Shown here: positions 42,916 through 51,710 of the stretch, one piece after another
Layout of the letters: each line of letters starts with the position of its first letter
Position numbering within the stretch: the first letter of the stretch is position 1
From: Lapidilactobacillus achengensis
GTDB lineage: Bacteria > Bacillota > Bacilli > Lactobacillales > Lactobacillaceae
Assembly (NCBI RefSeq): GCF_003946655.1
Contig: NZ_RHOV01000001.1
Span: 242,788 to 306,787 of the forward strand
Length of the DNA stretch: 64,000 bases
Direction of reading: 5' to 3'
Position numbers and translations under genes: made by a program
The notes under the pieces: model-generated
What the model saw: the letters and a program-made list of their open reading frames with translations, nothing else
Database searches by the model: none
What the model was told of the DNA's origin: nothing

Positions 42916-43779
42916 TTAATCCGTCCGGGGCTGGTCGGGATTGATCTGGTGAAGACGTTGCACCAATTCTGTGGATTCATCTGGACCATTGCTATCCGGC
43001 ACTTGATCCAGCTCCGCGATCGCGGCCATTTCCGCCGACGACAATCGAAAGTCGAAAATCGCTAAGTTTTCCTGCATCCGTTCCAAATGAACCGATTTCG
43101 GAATCGTGATCAGACCTTGTTGCGTTTGCCAGCGCAAAATAACTTGAGCCACGGTTTTCTGATGCGCGGCCGCGATCTTATGCAAGACTAAATCTTGGAA
43201 GATCCCGTCGCGGCCCTGGTGAAATGGACTCCACGCTTCGGTGATCACATCCGCTAATTCCCCGGCCTGCCGCTGCAAATGGGCTTGTCGATAAGGATGC
43301 AGTTCGATTTGATTGATCGCCGGGGGGATTTTCGCGGCGAGGATCAAGTCGGTCAAGCGACCGGCGGAGAAATTCGACACGCCGATCGCCTTCACCTGGC
43401 CGGTTTGATAAAGCTCTCCCATCGCCCGCCAAGCGCCAAAATAATCGCCATAAGGTTGATGGATCAAAAAAACATCCAAATAATCGGTGCCCAAGCGCTC
43501 CGTTGACCGCGCGAAGGCCCGCTTCGCCCCCTCGTAACTAGCATCGGTCAGCCACAACTTACTGGTCAAAGTGATCTCCTTGCGCGGCACCCCACTGGTT
43601 CGCAACGCTTGACCCACCGCAGCCTCATTATAATACACCGCGGCCGTGTCGATTGCGCGATAACCACAAGCCAACGCCTGCTCAACGATTTCCTGGCATT
43701 CTTGGGGGTTCCAGATTTGGAAAACTCCTAATCCCAGTTTGGGTATCTGTAATCCGTTATTCAGCGTTTGATATTCCAT
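42916..43779 (-). CDS. Aldo/keto reductase
   Basis: 287 residues of an NADPH-dependent TIM-barrel reductase: the catalytic tetrad is visible as Asp in AIDTAAVYYN, Tyr in the same segment, Lys in TLTSKLW and His in FLIHQPYGDY. VSNFS and the cofactor-binding IPKSVHLERMQEN are also present. Close to the bacterial 2,5-diketo-D-gluconate reductase-like group. Substrate not assignable. It lies 108 bp upstream of rmlB on the same strand. Confidence 0.93.
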   Translation of the reverse strand: MEYQTLNNGLQIPKLGLGVFQIWNPQECQEIVEQALACGYRAIDTAAVYYNEAAVGQALRTSGVPRKEITLTSKLWLTDASYEGAKRAFARSTERLGTDYLDVFLIHQPYGDYFGAWRAMGELYQTGQVKAIGVSNFSAGRLTDLILAAKIPPAINQIELHPYRQAHLQRQAGELADVITEAWSPFHQGRDGIFQDLVLHKIAAAHQKTVAQVILRWQTQQGLITIPKSVHLERMQENLAIFDFRLSSAEMAAIAELDQVPDSNGPDESTELVQRLHQINPDQPRTD

Positions 43780-43822
43780 GAGCCGTCCCTACTTTCTCAT
43801 ACCAATGATCCTCTATTCACTT

Positions 43823-43851
43823 AGCATAGCCGTTATTGGATGGTGAAACAA
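43823..43851 (-). promoter_or_regulatory. Promoter of the aldo/keto reductase gene
   Basis: On the minus strand: -35 TTGTTT (43846-43851), 17-bp spacer, -10 TATGCT (43823-43828), about 40 bp before the ATG. Confidence 0.6.
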
Positions 43852-43953
43852 ACCTTTTTGTATGAAAAGCTTCTGAAGATTAAGTGAAGATGCGGCATTT
43901 CAAACAAGCAAATCCCCACAAAAAACAGAGGGCGAAACGCAACAGGTTGACTT

Positions 43954-44396
43954 TGAGCATTAACCTAGCAAAAGTAGGTTGGCCGCAGCTTGCGCTGCGA
44001 AATTCGGGGTGAGCTCGCTGTGGGCGTCACTTTGAGCTTCGCAAAGTGCGCGAATCTCAAAGCTGAGCCTTATTCTAAGCGGCAAAGCCGCTAAGAATAA
44101 CGACACGGCGATCTCACCCCGAATTTCTCCGCTCCAGCCGCTCAACGTTTTAACAGCCGTTTGAGCACACACGCCAGCTGGCAAGCTATGGCCAATTGAT
44201 GGGCGCCACGCAATTGACGACCGTGGTTAGTGGTTACAAGTTTTGAATTGGTGACCCCAGAATAGTTTACCAGATAAACCAAGACAAGTTCTGGATGAAT
44301 TAACCAAAGCAGTCCACCTTCACCCAATGAGTGTCTTAAAAAAGCGTGTTTGACCTCCGGAAGCCTGCCGTAGCTATGCGCAGGGAGCTGGGTCGC
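43954..44396 (-). repeat. Composite structured repeat, locus I (beta core and partial linker inside a split 120-bp element)
   Basis: Left flank 43954-43971 (TTGAGCATTAACCTAGCAA) is the left part of a 120-bp element. Then the right-end hairpin (GCAGC-GCAA-GCTGC on the complementary strand), beta core 43999-44127 (HP-I 44070-44100) and a truncated linker to about 44350. 44354-44396 (CCTCCGGAAGCCTGCCG... CAGGGAGCTGGGTCG) is the right part of the element. Same nested architecture as locus D. Confidence 0.8.
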
Positions 44397-44407
44397 AGCG
44401 CTCATTA

Positions 44408-44441
44408 CAAAAAAAGACCTGTGTCTCACGACAACAGGTCT
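44408..44441 (-). terminator. Terminator of the glycerol-3-phosphate cytidylyltransferase gene
   Basis: On the minus strand AGACCTGT pairs with ACAGGTCT and is followed by seven T. A second, interrupted hairpin (GTAG/CTAC, CCGCT/AGCGG, CCCGC/GCGGG) fills 44441-44488 between it and the stop codon. Confidence 0.8.
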
Positions 44442-44490
44442 AGTAGCCGCTACCTCAACCCGCCGAAAACGCGGGCTGAGCGGAGACTAC

Positions 44491-44877
44491 TTATTTAAGA
44501 TCATCTTTGATTTTAGTGGTGGAAATACCTTCCGTTCGCGGCAAATAGACCACTTCACAGTAATCCTTGAGGAAATCGAACTTGCCCCGCCAATCGTCGC
44601 CCATCACGAAAACGTCGATATCGCGGTCCTGCACGTCTTGCACCTTCTGATTCCATCCGGATTCTGGAATAACTTCATCCACGTAGCGAATCGCTTCCAG
44701 CACCATTTTCCGATGTTCATAACTGGTGTAAGCCTCTTTATGCTTCTGAAACTCATTGAATTCATCGGTGGACAACCCAACGATCAGATAATCCCCCAAT
44801 TCCTTGGCCCGCTTCAATAAGCGCACATGACCCCAGTGCAGCAGGTCGAAAGTTCCATAAGTAATGACACGTTTCAT
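44491..44877 (-). CDS. tagD: Glycerol-3-phosphate cytidylyltransferase
   Basis: 128 residues, like Bacillus TagD: TYGTFDLLHWGHVRLLKRAK contains the nucleotide-binding HxGH; EAYTSYEHRKMVLEAIRYVD and RTEGISTTKI are family signatures. It makes CDP-glycerol for glycerol-type wall polymers. ATG at 44877 has GGAG 6 bp upstream. No other teichoic-acid genes are nearby, so it is monocistronic with its own promoter and terminator. Confidence 0.94.
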   Translation of the reverse strand: MKRVITYGTFDLLHWGHVRLLKRAKELGDYLIVGLSTDEFNEFQKHKEAYTSYEHRKMVLEAIRYVDEVIPESGWNQKVQDVQDRDIDVFVMGDDWRGKFDFLKDYCEVVYLPRTEGISTTKIKDDLK

Positions 44878-44980
44878 ATATTTCTCCATCCTTGACTGGA
44901 TTTTTCAGCCACAAGTCACGGCGCCAGCTGCCACCTGACTCGGCGCACCCTGGCCGCGGCTCGGCCAAATCAACATAAGT

Positions 44981-44986
44981 ATTATA
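44981..44986 (-). promoter_or_regulatory. Extended -10 promoter of tagD
   Basis: TGCTATAAT on the minus strand, about 105 bp upstream of the ATG. The GC-rich leader contains GGCGCC and GGCCGCGGC segments that could fold. Confidence 0.55.
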
Positions 44987-45097
44987 GCATAGTCCACCAT
45001 CACAAAACCGCGAATTTCAAAACACGATGACAGATGCTCACTGCGAATATCGGCAACCAGTACCGCGGACACCGGGAACAGTCCACGCCGGATGATC

Positions 45098-45190
45098 TTT
45101 ACCGAATGGTTTTTGCCAAACAATGTTTACCAAACGATTTTTCCTCGACCGATTTTTACCAACCAATTTTTACCGACCAAACGATTCTTA
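45098..45190. repeat. Degenerate short tandem repeat
   Basis: Six or so imperfect units of 14-17 bp built on ACCAAACGATTTTT (for example ACCAAACGATTTTT, CGACCGATTTTT, ACCAACCAATTTTT, ACCGACCAAACGATTC). Base composition differs from the flanks. It lies just past the MalY-type lyase stop; no coding sense is evident. Confidence 0.6.
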
Positions 45191-45214
45191 GCGTTGATCC
45201 TGACATGCGTCGAT

Positions 45215-46384
45215 TTACTGGTGATCCGGATACGCGTGGATCGCTTGGGCAAACCGCTCAAGGCCATCTTGCAGCCGAGCCCGGGGACAGGCGTAATTCC
45301 AACGCAAGAACTGATGACCATTGCCGCCATAAACATCACCGGCCGTGAGAAACAGTCCGGTTTCTTGCCGAATAAAGCTGGCCAAATCGGTGGAATCAGC
45401 ACAGACATCCTGACAATCCAGCCAGGCCAAATAAGTCGCCTCACTGGCAATCAGGCGCACTTGGGGCAGCTCGCGCCGGATGAAATCAGTCAATAATTGG
45501 CGATTCCCCGCCAAATACTGATTCAAACTATCTAGCCAAGGACCACCGTGGTTAAACGCGGCCTCCGCAGCTTGGATCGCGAAAGTATTCGGCTCGGCCA
45601 CCTCATCCGTATTGATTTGGCGGTCAACTAATTGGCGCAACCGCGGATCAGGAATCACGAGCGCCGAAGTTTGGATCCCGGCAATATTGAAAGCTTTTGT
45701 CGCCGAAACACACATGATTGTATTGGCGGCGATTTCCGGGGTCAAACTCAACATGGGCACATAAGAATGACCAGGATGGGTCAAATCGCAATGGATCTCA
45801 TCACTTAAGATAACCACCTGATAACGCAAGCACAACTCGCCGACCCGCTTCAACGTCGCGCGATCCCACACCTTGCCAATCGGATTGTGCGGGTTGCAGA
45901 AAATCAGCAAAGACGTATTGGCCTGAGCTAATTTCGCTTCTAAGTCGGCGAAATCAATTTCATAGTCGCCAGCTTGATAGCGCAATTCGCTGGTCAAAAT
46001 CGTCCGCTGATTGTTGCGGATCGAGTTGTAGAAAATATTGTAGACCGGGGACAGCACCACCACATTATCGCCGGGATGGGTCAACTTTCGTACGGTTGAA
46101 GAAATACTCGGAATCACGCCGGTAGAAAACAACACCCACTCCGGCGCCAACGTCAATTGATGCCGCTGTTGCCACCAGCGCGCAATTGATTCGCCGAAGC
46201 TTGCCGGAATCTCATTGTAGCCAAAGGTATCCTGATCCAACCGCTGTTGTAGCGCTTGTTTGATGACCGGCGCCACCGCGAAATCCATATCGGCGACCCA
46301 CATTGGCAATTCGCCTGGCGCCACGTCCCACTTGACCGAGTTCGTTCCTTGCCGTTGCGGCGCTTGATCGAAGTTAAATGGCAT
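45215..46384 (-). CDS. MalY/PatB-type pyridoxal-phosphate C-S lyase
   Basis: 389 residues, class I/II aminotransferase fold: GELPMWVADMDFAVAPV and GYNEIPASFGESIARWW are typical of the MalY/PatB group. FCNPHNPIGKVW, ILSDEIHCDLTHPGHSYVP and the PLP Lys in SATKAFNIAGIQ follow. Likely cystathionine beta-lyase activity in sulfur amino acid metabolism. ATG at 46384 has AAGGAGG 9 bp upstream, within the 3' end of the preceding gene; the two overlap by 11 bp. Confidence 0.93.
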   Translation of the reverse strand: MPFNFDQAPQRQGTNSVKWDVAPGELPMWVADMDFAVAPVIKQALQQRLDQDTFGYNEIPASFGESIARWWQQRHQLTLAPEWVLFSTGVIPSISSTVRKLTHPGDNVVVLSPVYNIFYNSIRNNQRTILTSELRYQAGDYEIDFADLEAKLAQANTSLLIFCNPHNPIGKVWDRATLKRVGELCLRYQVVILSDEIHCDLTHPGHSYVPMLSLTPEIAANTIMCVSATKAFNIAGIQTSALVIPDPRLRQLVDRQINTDEVAEPNTFAIQAAEAAFNHGGPWLDSLNQYLAGNRQLLTDFIRRELPQVRLIASEATYLAWLDCQDVCADSTDLASFIRQETGLFLTAGDVYGGNGHQFLRWNYACPRARLQDGLERFAQAIHAYPDHQ

Positions 46385-47240
46385 CTGATAACGCCTCCTT
46401 AGTTTGATCCGTGATAATGTGCGTTTTGCTGGAATCAACTTGGGAATCATCGAAAATGATCTGTTCAATGGCTTGCGCCTGGATCCTGCCTCCAAGCGGA
46501 TTTTTGACGCTATTGATCTTGCTGGCGATCGTGGCGTTGACCGTTGAATATTCAAAAGCCAGATCCGTGTTCCGCAGCCGACAATTCTCCAAGGTCAGAT
46601 TTTCCATGTAACAGAACCCTTGATGGCTCTCGATAGTGCAGTTGATCAGGGTCACATTCCGCGAATTCCAGCCGAAATACTCACCAACGATCGTTGAATT
46701 CTTGATCACCACATTGTCGCAATTCCAAAACGCGTCCTTAGCAATCAACCGCGCGTGGTCCACCACCACATCTTGGGCGCCATCAAACAGATAATTTCCG
46801 GTTACCGCCAAATGGTCGGCGCGAATCCGCTGACTATCCATCCCGAAATAATCGCCATTGACCGTCACCTGATCCAGCGTGACATCCTGGCAATGCCATA
46901 AGGTTTCATCGGCGTGGGTCAAGTCCACCCGCGTCAACTTGATCCCAGAACTCCGGCGGAAATTCTTGGGCGCCTGAAACAGGCTGTCCCGCAAGCTGAT
47001 ATCCTTGGTGTACCAAATACCCGAGCGAGCCATCTCCAGAAAGGTCACATCATGACCCTCAACATGCTGACTATACCAAAGCAGATATTTCCATTCAAAA
47101 GTATCATCTGCCAGAACCAGATCACGACTTTCCTTCAAAGGCGATTCCCCATCAACGAAAACAGAATCGGTGATGGTCAAATCATGCCCTTGAAAAAGCG
47201 CCCGTTCGCCAGTTAAATATTGTTGCTTGATTGTTTGCAT
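46374..47240 (-). CDS. DUF3737 family right-handed beta-helix protein
   Basis: 288 residues made of repeating short strands (for example DVTLDQVTVNGDYFGMDSQ, NVVIKNSTIVGEYFGWNSRNV, NVTLINCTIESHQGFCYMEN), the pattern of a right-handed beta-helix as in DUF3737 proteins. No signal peptide, so cytoplasmic. Function unknown. DUF3737 genes recur beside MalY/PatB-type genes in lactobacilli (from memory), and here the two overlap. Confidence 0.88.
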   Translation of the reverse strand: MQTIKQQYLTGERALFQGHDLTITDSVFVDGESPLKESRDLVLADDTFEWKYLLWYSQHVEGHDVTFLEMARSGIWYTKDISLRDSLFQAPKNFRRSSGIKLTRVDLTHADETLWHCQDVTLDQVTVNGDYFGMDSQRIRADHLAVTGNYLFDGAQDVVVDHARLIAKDAFWNCDNVVIKNSTIVGEYFGWNSRNVTLINCTIESHQGFCYMENLTLENCRLRNTDLAFEYSTVNATIASKINSVKNPLGGRIQAQAIEQIIFDDSQVDSSKTHIITDQTKEALSDAI

Positions 47241-47577
47241 ATTTAATCCCTTCTAAAACACGCCACCAAGACCCGCACCGGCAAAAGAAAAGTGGGTCAA
47301 TTTGACCGTAACGGTGCCCAGCTGGTCCACCTGCAGTGACCTGATTAACGGTCCAGCACTCAAAACCGTTCTGAAAGAACCAGTTTCACTCCAAACCGTG
47401 GTCACACGGGGCTAACAACCTTAACCAGTTGGTGACTAACTAATAATAAACAAGTCCAGCATACCACAAATCAACCTGACCTGGTCTATACTTCTTTTCT
47501 CGGTCGACCATGCCTCGAAAGCATAGTTCCTACAAACCTGTTTTAAGGAAAAGAAAGTTGTCGATAAGACGGCGCCT
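47241..47577. other. Intergenic region upstream of the DUF3737 gene
   Basis: No gene recognised. It should contain the promoter of the DUF3737/lyase operon, but I cannot choose one with confidence. Several short complementary words (GGTGCCCAGCTGGTCCACC) occur. Repeat locus J begins at 47578. Confidence 0.4.
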
Positions 47578-48300
47578 GATTGCAGATGTGGGTGGGTGTT
47601 GCGCGTAAGCACAACCGGCTCCTATTCATGCCTTTTCGCTTAATTGCAGTTGTGCTGGGTTTGAGTGGGGACGCAACCGCCTCAGGACGTTTGTCGTGGC
47701 TGGAACGCGGTGAGCCACACGTCCTGAGGCGGTTGCTCGGCAGAATTGAGCTTATCTGCAATCGAAGTTGCGTATCTGACAAAGCGCTTTTGCAAGATTG
47801 AGGGCAAAACAATCGCCCATTTTTTTGTGGTACGGCAATACCAACAGATTCGGATTAGTTCGTTGGTACATTTCAGATAGAGCCGACAATTTTATCGCAC
47901 TTTCCTAAGTGGGTTCGGGTTGTAAACTGACCGATCCAGTTGATTCAACAAGAATTTGCCTCAGTTCATCAGACAGACTGTACTGGTGTCACCAATTTAA
48001 ATCTTGTAACCACTAACCACGGTCGTCAAATGCGTGGTTCTTCATCAATTGGCCATAACTTGTCAGTCGGCGTGAGTGCTCAAACGACTGTTATAACGTT
48101 GAGCGGCTGGAGCGGAGAAATTCGGGGTGAGATCGCCGTGTCGTTATTCTTAGCGGCTTTGCCGCTTAGAATAAGGCTCAGTTTTGAGATTCGCGGATTT
48201 TGCGAAGCTCAAAGTGACGCCCACAGCGATCTCACCCCGAATTTCGCAGCGCAAGCTGCGGCCAACCTACTTTTATCTGCGAAATGCACCACAACCAGCG
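47578..48300 (+). repeat. Composite structured repeat, locus J (collapsed alpha2 core, linker, beta core, right end)
   Basis: Starts with an alpha end (GATTGCAG, hairpin GTTGCGC-GTAA-GCACAAC), broken near 47620 and restarted by an alpha2 core. That core has perfect 17-bp arms (47674-47690, 47719-47735) but lost both inner hairpins, leaving a 28-nt loop. Linker 47765-48116, beta core 48117-48245 (HP-I 48144-48174), then right-end hairpin GCAGC-GCAA-GCTGC (48246-48259) and tail to about 48300. The tail matches the outer end of locus B, which helps define the composite's right terminus. Confidence 0.87.
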
Positions 48301-48348
48301 CCAAACAAATAAAATGTATTTAATTCATATGAAATTCATAAAATTCCA

Positions 48349-48377
48349 TTGGCTTATTCACGAAGATTGTCTATACT
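48349..48377 (+). promoter_or_regulatory. Promoter of the serine hydrolase gene
   Basis: -35 TTGGCT (48349-48354), 17-bp spacer, -10 TATACT (48372-48377), about 50 bp before the TTG start. It lies outside repeat J. Confidence 0.75.
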
Positions 48378-48429
48378 AGTTTTAGACTTAAGAAATATTT
48401 AAATTAGAGTTCCATAAGGAGCAATTCAT

Positions 48430-49392
48430 TTGAAACGTCAACGGACCATTCTTCTGATTCTTTTAGGCTGCGCCTTGATCGTCATTGGAATCGGCGTCAG
48501 CGCCAATCTTTCGCAAGCTACCACAGAACAAGCGGCTAGTTCCACCGCTGTTACTGCGGTCGATTCAGCTGCCAAAAGCAGCAAGGCTGCGGCCAAAACA
48601 CAAAAACAGGTCCTCGCCCAAGCCCAGGAAGCCGCCGAAAAGGCCAGCACTAAGGCAACTGGCACTGCGGCCACGATCACTGAGGAACTCACGGCTAAAT
48701 GGCAAACACTTCTGGCCGACCAGGATAGTCGCGTGGACATCGCCGTTTATCTGCCCACCACCAAACAAATCATCCATTTGACCAACGATGCAAGTCAAGG
48801 AACCTTCGCCACTGCCAGTATTGTCAAAGTGTCAATTTTGGCCCAGGTCTTGCACGAAATGGCGCAAAAAGGGACAACGTTAAGTTCGACCCAGCAGAAT
48901 CAAGCCGTGGAAATGATTGAAAATAGTTCTAACGATGCGGCCACCTATTTCCTGTTGAACGTCTTGGGAAGTTACGGTGCTTTGAATCAGATCTTTGCGG
49001 ATCTGAACATGCCTAGCTCCCAGGTCAATCAAACCGCTTGGGGGATCACTCAGACCACCGCTACCGACCAACTCAAGTTATTGAACGCGATTTTCTATGA
49101 AGGGACTTACTTGACCAGCACGTCGCAAGCCTATTTGCGAGAGTTGATGGGTCAAGTCAGCGCCGAACAAAACTGGGGTGTCTCCAGCGGTAGCGCCAGT
49201 TGGGAACTAAAGAACGGCTGGTTGACCGATGAAGGCAATACCATGATCAACAGTATTGGCCACGTGACCACTGATTCCGGCTTCGACTATACGATCGCGA
49301 TTCTCACCGACCAAAACGAGTCAGAGGCTAGTGGTGAAGCGCTAGTCAGTCAATTGGCCGCTGTCACCAGCGAAGTCCTCGATCAACAATAA
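48430..49392 (+). CDS. Class A beta-lactamase-fold serine hydrolase
   Basis: 320 residues: N-terminal membrane anchor or signal (ILLILLGCALIVIGIGVSA), then an Ala/Lys/Thr-rich spacer of about 55 residues, then a beta-lactamase class A/transpeptidase-like domain. Active-site motifs: SxxK as SIVK in FATASIVKVSI, SxN as SSN in IENSSNDAAT, and KTG-equivalent KNG in WELKNGWL. Probably extracellular and peptidoglycan-directed rather than a resistance enzyme. TTG start with AAGGAG 8 bp upstream. Confidence 0.87.
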   Translation: MKRQRTILLILLGCALIVIGIGVSANLSQATTEQAASSTAVTAVDSAAKSSKAAAKTQKQVLAQAQEAAEKASTKATGTAATITEELTAKWQTLLADQDSRVDIAVYLPTTKQIIHLTNDASQGTFATASIVKVSILAQVLHEMAQKGTTLSSTQQNQAVEMIENSSNDAATYFLLNVLGSYGALNQIFADLNMPSSQVNQTAWGITQTTATDQLKLLNAIFYEGTYLTSTSQAYLRELMGQVSAEQNWGVSSGSASWELKNGWLTDEGNTMINSIGHVTTDSGFDYTIAILTDQNESEASGEALVSQLAAVTSEVLDQQ

Positions 49393-49490
49393 AACGCCGA
49401 GCACAACAATGAGGTGCCTTCAATAATAATTGCAGATTACAAGAAGCTGGATGCAACAAAAAATTGAAACAGCAAATAATTGCCGACAAC

Positions 49491-49537
49491 AAAAAAGCGG
49501 CGCAACCCGCGTTATCCTTGGGTTGCGTCGCTTTTTT
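49491..49537. terminator. Bidirectional terminator between convergent genes
   Basis: 18-nt arms AAAAAAGCGGCGCAACCC / GGGTTGCGTCGCTTTTTT with an 11-nt loop and T-runs on both strands. Shared by the serine hydrolase gene and the sugar-ABC/PRD operon. Confidence 0.92.
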
Positions 49538-49568
49538 CGGTCGAATTTGACCATTTCCCCCTGAGTCA

Positions 49569-51110
49569 TCAACCCACGGTCAGAATCCCGCGTAGTTGTC
49601 GTTCTAGTTCCTTTTGTTCATCCAACGATAAGGTGGTCGCCCGCACCGCCGCCGTAACCGCGGTGAATTGCGCGTCATCGGTGATCACGCAAGAACGGAC
49701 CATGGTCGCCAGACGCTGCTGGACCGCCGGTAATAAATCGGTGCTAAAGGGCGGTTTCAGCAACAAAACCTTTTCCTGATCAGCGCTGGGAAGTTTCACC
49801 GTGCTAATGATCAGGTCATAGCTTTGCAATTTGCTTTCCGTCACCTCATAAACCGCCGCCAAGTCGATTTGATCGCTAGGCATCAAGCGAGATAACTGAT
49901 TGCGCAAAATATGGGCCAAGGCTGGTCCTTCAACACAAACCACCAAGATCCGCGGTGGTTGCCAACTTTGCGGCTTTTGCTTTTCTAGTTCGCTGGCGTA
50001 AAAAGCGGTAACCAAGTCGATATCCGTCGAGCTGAAACAAGGAATATCGAATTTCGTGATCCCGGCCGCGACGATCTGCCGCAAATGTTTCTGGTCCCCA
50101 GGCATGAACTCGCTGGGCGGTACCACAGGTGGCAATTCATTTTCTTCCCGGAACAGCACCCGCCGCAAATGGTGACTCAAAACATTGCTAAAAGCCGCCG
50201 TAAACGGTTCCTCTAAGCCCAAGGCATCTTCAACATGGTGATTCAACTGCTCCGTCAATGTCCGCTCCATGGCAAGATCGCCTTGGCGACCGTTGGCGAA
50301 GATCTGCTCCGCTAATTCTGCTAAGGGCAAGACCTCCTGCTGATCAGCCAGGCGCGAGGTGCTGGACATTTCCGCCAGCTTGTAGTTCAAGATTGTCAAC
50401 AAGAAGAAGTCGGTGTCATCGATGCCCGTGGTATCTTTGGTATACACCATGGTTTTCTGCAACGCCGTCAAAAGTTGGTCCAATTCGAAAACGTTGAACA
50501 GCACCAACTCCCCCATTTTCGAATAGATATTATCCCGATAATAGAAACTATAAATTTCCCGAATATTGATGGTGCTCATCAACAGCCGCAAGAAGACCAC
50601 CAATTTTTTGAATTTGGGACCATTGACCAGATAGCCTGAGCGTTTGACGTGTTCCATCTCCAAACCCAATCCGGCGCAGATCGCCCGCACCTCAGTCAAT
50701 GTCTTGACCACGGTGGTGCGCGAACGATACAAGGCCGCCATGAAATAATTGGTGCTCAACGGCTGCTCACTTAGCAACAACTTTAACAGAATAAAGCGTT
50801 GCATTTGCGTTTGCGAATAACGAAACTGCGCTGGTGTGGTATGGGAAACGAAATACGCCAAGGCCTTTTGCGTTTCTTGTGGTTGTGGCAAGGTCAAGCG
50901 ATCCCGGTCCAAAGTAACCCAGCGCAGACTATGCTGGGACAGAAAATGATTGATTTTTGAGAGGGCATACCGGATCTGATGCTCTGATAAGGACATTTCC
51001 GCGCCGATCTGGACCAAGGTCACGGGTGTTTCCTGATGCAGTAACTGATTTAACAGATCAATCTCACGTTGGGTCAATTTCGGTTGTGCCGCCAGCGTCA
51101 TTTTACTCAT
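49569..51110 (-). CDS. PRD-domain transcriptional regulator (BglG/MtlR/Mga-like)
   Basis: 513 residues from ATG at 51110 (GGGGG 6 bp upstream). N-terminal winged-helix region (LTQREIDLLNQLLHQ... LSEHQIRYALSKI), a second DNA-binding region near 95-170, PRD-like domains (about 190-390; His in LNHHVEDALGL and SHHLRRVLF), and a C-terminal EIIB-like domain with Cys in ILVVCVEGPALAH. Such regulators respond to PTS phosphorylation. It is last in an ABC importer operon, not beside PTS genes, which is unusual. Confidence 0.85.
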   Translation of the reverse strand: MSKMTLAAQPKLTQREIDLLNQLLHQETPVTLVQIGAEMSLSEHQIRYALSKINHFLSQHSLRWVTLDRDRLTLPQPQETQKALAYFVSHTTPAQFRYSQTQMQRFILLKLLLSEQPLSTNYFMAALYRSRTTVVKTLTEVRAICAGLGLEMEHVKRSGYLVNGPKFKKLVVFLRLLMSTINIREIYSFYYRDNIYSKMGELVLFNVFELDQLLTALQKTMVYTKDTTGIDDTDFFLLTILNYKLAEMSSTSRLADQQEVLPLAELAEQIFANGRQGDLAMERTLTEQLNHHVEDALGLEEPFTAAFSNVLSHHLRRVLFREENELPPVVPPSEFMPGDQKHLRQIVAAGITKFDIPCFSSTDIDLVTAFYASELEKQKPQSWQPPRILVVCVEGPALAHILRNQLSRLMPSDQIDLAAVYEVTESKLQSYDLIISTVKLPSADQEKVLLLKPPFSTDLLPAVQQRLATMVRSCVITDDAQFTAVTAAVRATTLSLDEQKELERQLRGILTVG

Positions 51111-51126
51111 GTCGTTCCCCCAATTT

Positions 51127-51699
51127 CTATTCGACCCGCCGTGCCAAGCGCCGCAAGCAGCGTTGTTGCCATGTAAAGACCAAACCAACGATGACAAGCG
51201 CTGTTGCGGGCCACAGGCAGATCGTGATCACACAACAAATATCTACGAACAAAATCCCCGTTAACGCGATCCCCAAGCGCAGCATTTCTTGAAAAGTGGC
51301 CTGTGTCCAACGTCGCCAAGTCGCCGATAACTGCTGATCCAGTCGAAACCCGGACCAGAGCAACCAGAGTCCCCCGACCCAGGTCAACGCTAACGTGGCG
51401 CCTAAATGCACGGTGCCCCCTAATCCAGTTAAATGCGGCCATAACAGCCAATTCATGACACAGATCAGCAACCAAAGCCAACTCAAGCCAGTCCATGCGC
51501 CAACACGCTTGAGAACTGGGCGCCGCCAAACACTGGTCCACCAATCAGACCGTGCCTGAGCGTAGTTTCGAGCCAATATCAGGCCTAGACCACTGCCTAC
51601 TATTGTAACAAATCCACCCATAATGAGTAAAGCGGTGAATAAAATTTTTCCAAATTGATCGAGGGTTCGATCAATTAATTGTTTGGCTAATGCTACCAT
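51127..51699 (-). CDS. YesL/DUF624-like membrane protein
   Basis: 190 residues, about five hydrophobic segments separated by Trp/Arg-rich loops (LLIMGGFVTIVGSGLGLILA; WLWLLICVMNWLLW; LALTWVGGLWLLWSG; LGIALTGILFVDICCV; ALVIVGLVFTW). The size, topology and position after two sugar ABC permeases fit the YesL family, whose function is unknown. It sits between the inner permease and the PRD regulator. Assignment rests on context more than sequence motifs. Confidence 0.6.
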   Translation of the reverse strand: MVALAKQLIDRTLDQFGKILFTALLIMGGFVTIVGSGLGLILARNYAQARSDWWTSVWRRPVLKRVGAWTGLSWLWLLICVMNWLLWPHLTGLGGTVHLGATLALTWVGGLWLLWSGFRLDQQLSATWRRWTQATFQEMLRLGIALTGILFVDICCVITICLWPATALVIVGLVFTWQQRCLRRLARRVE

Positions 51700-51710
51700 T
51701 AAGCCTACCT

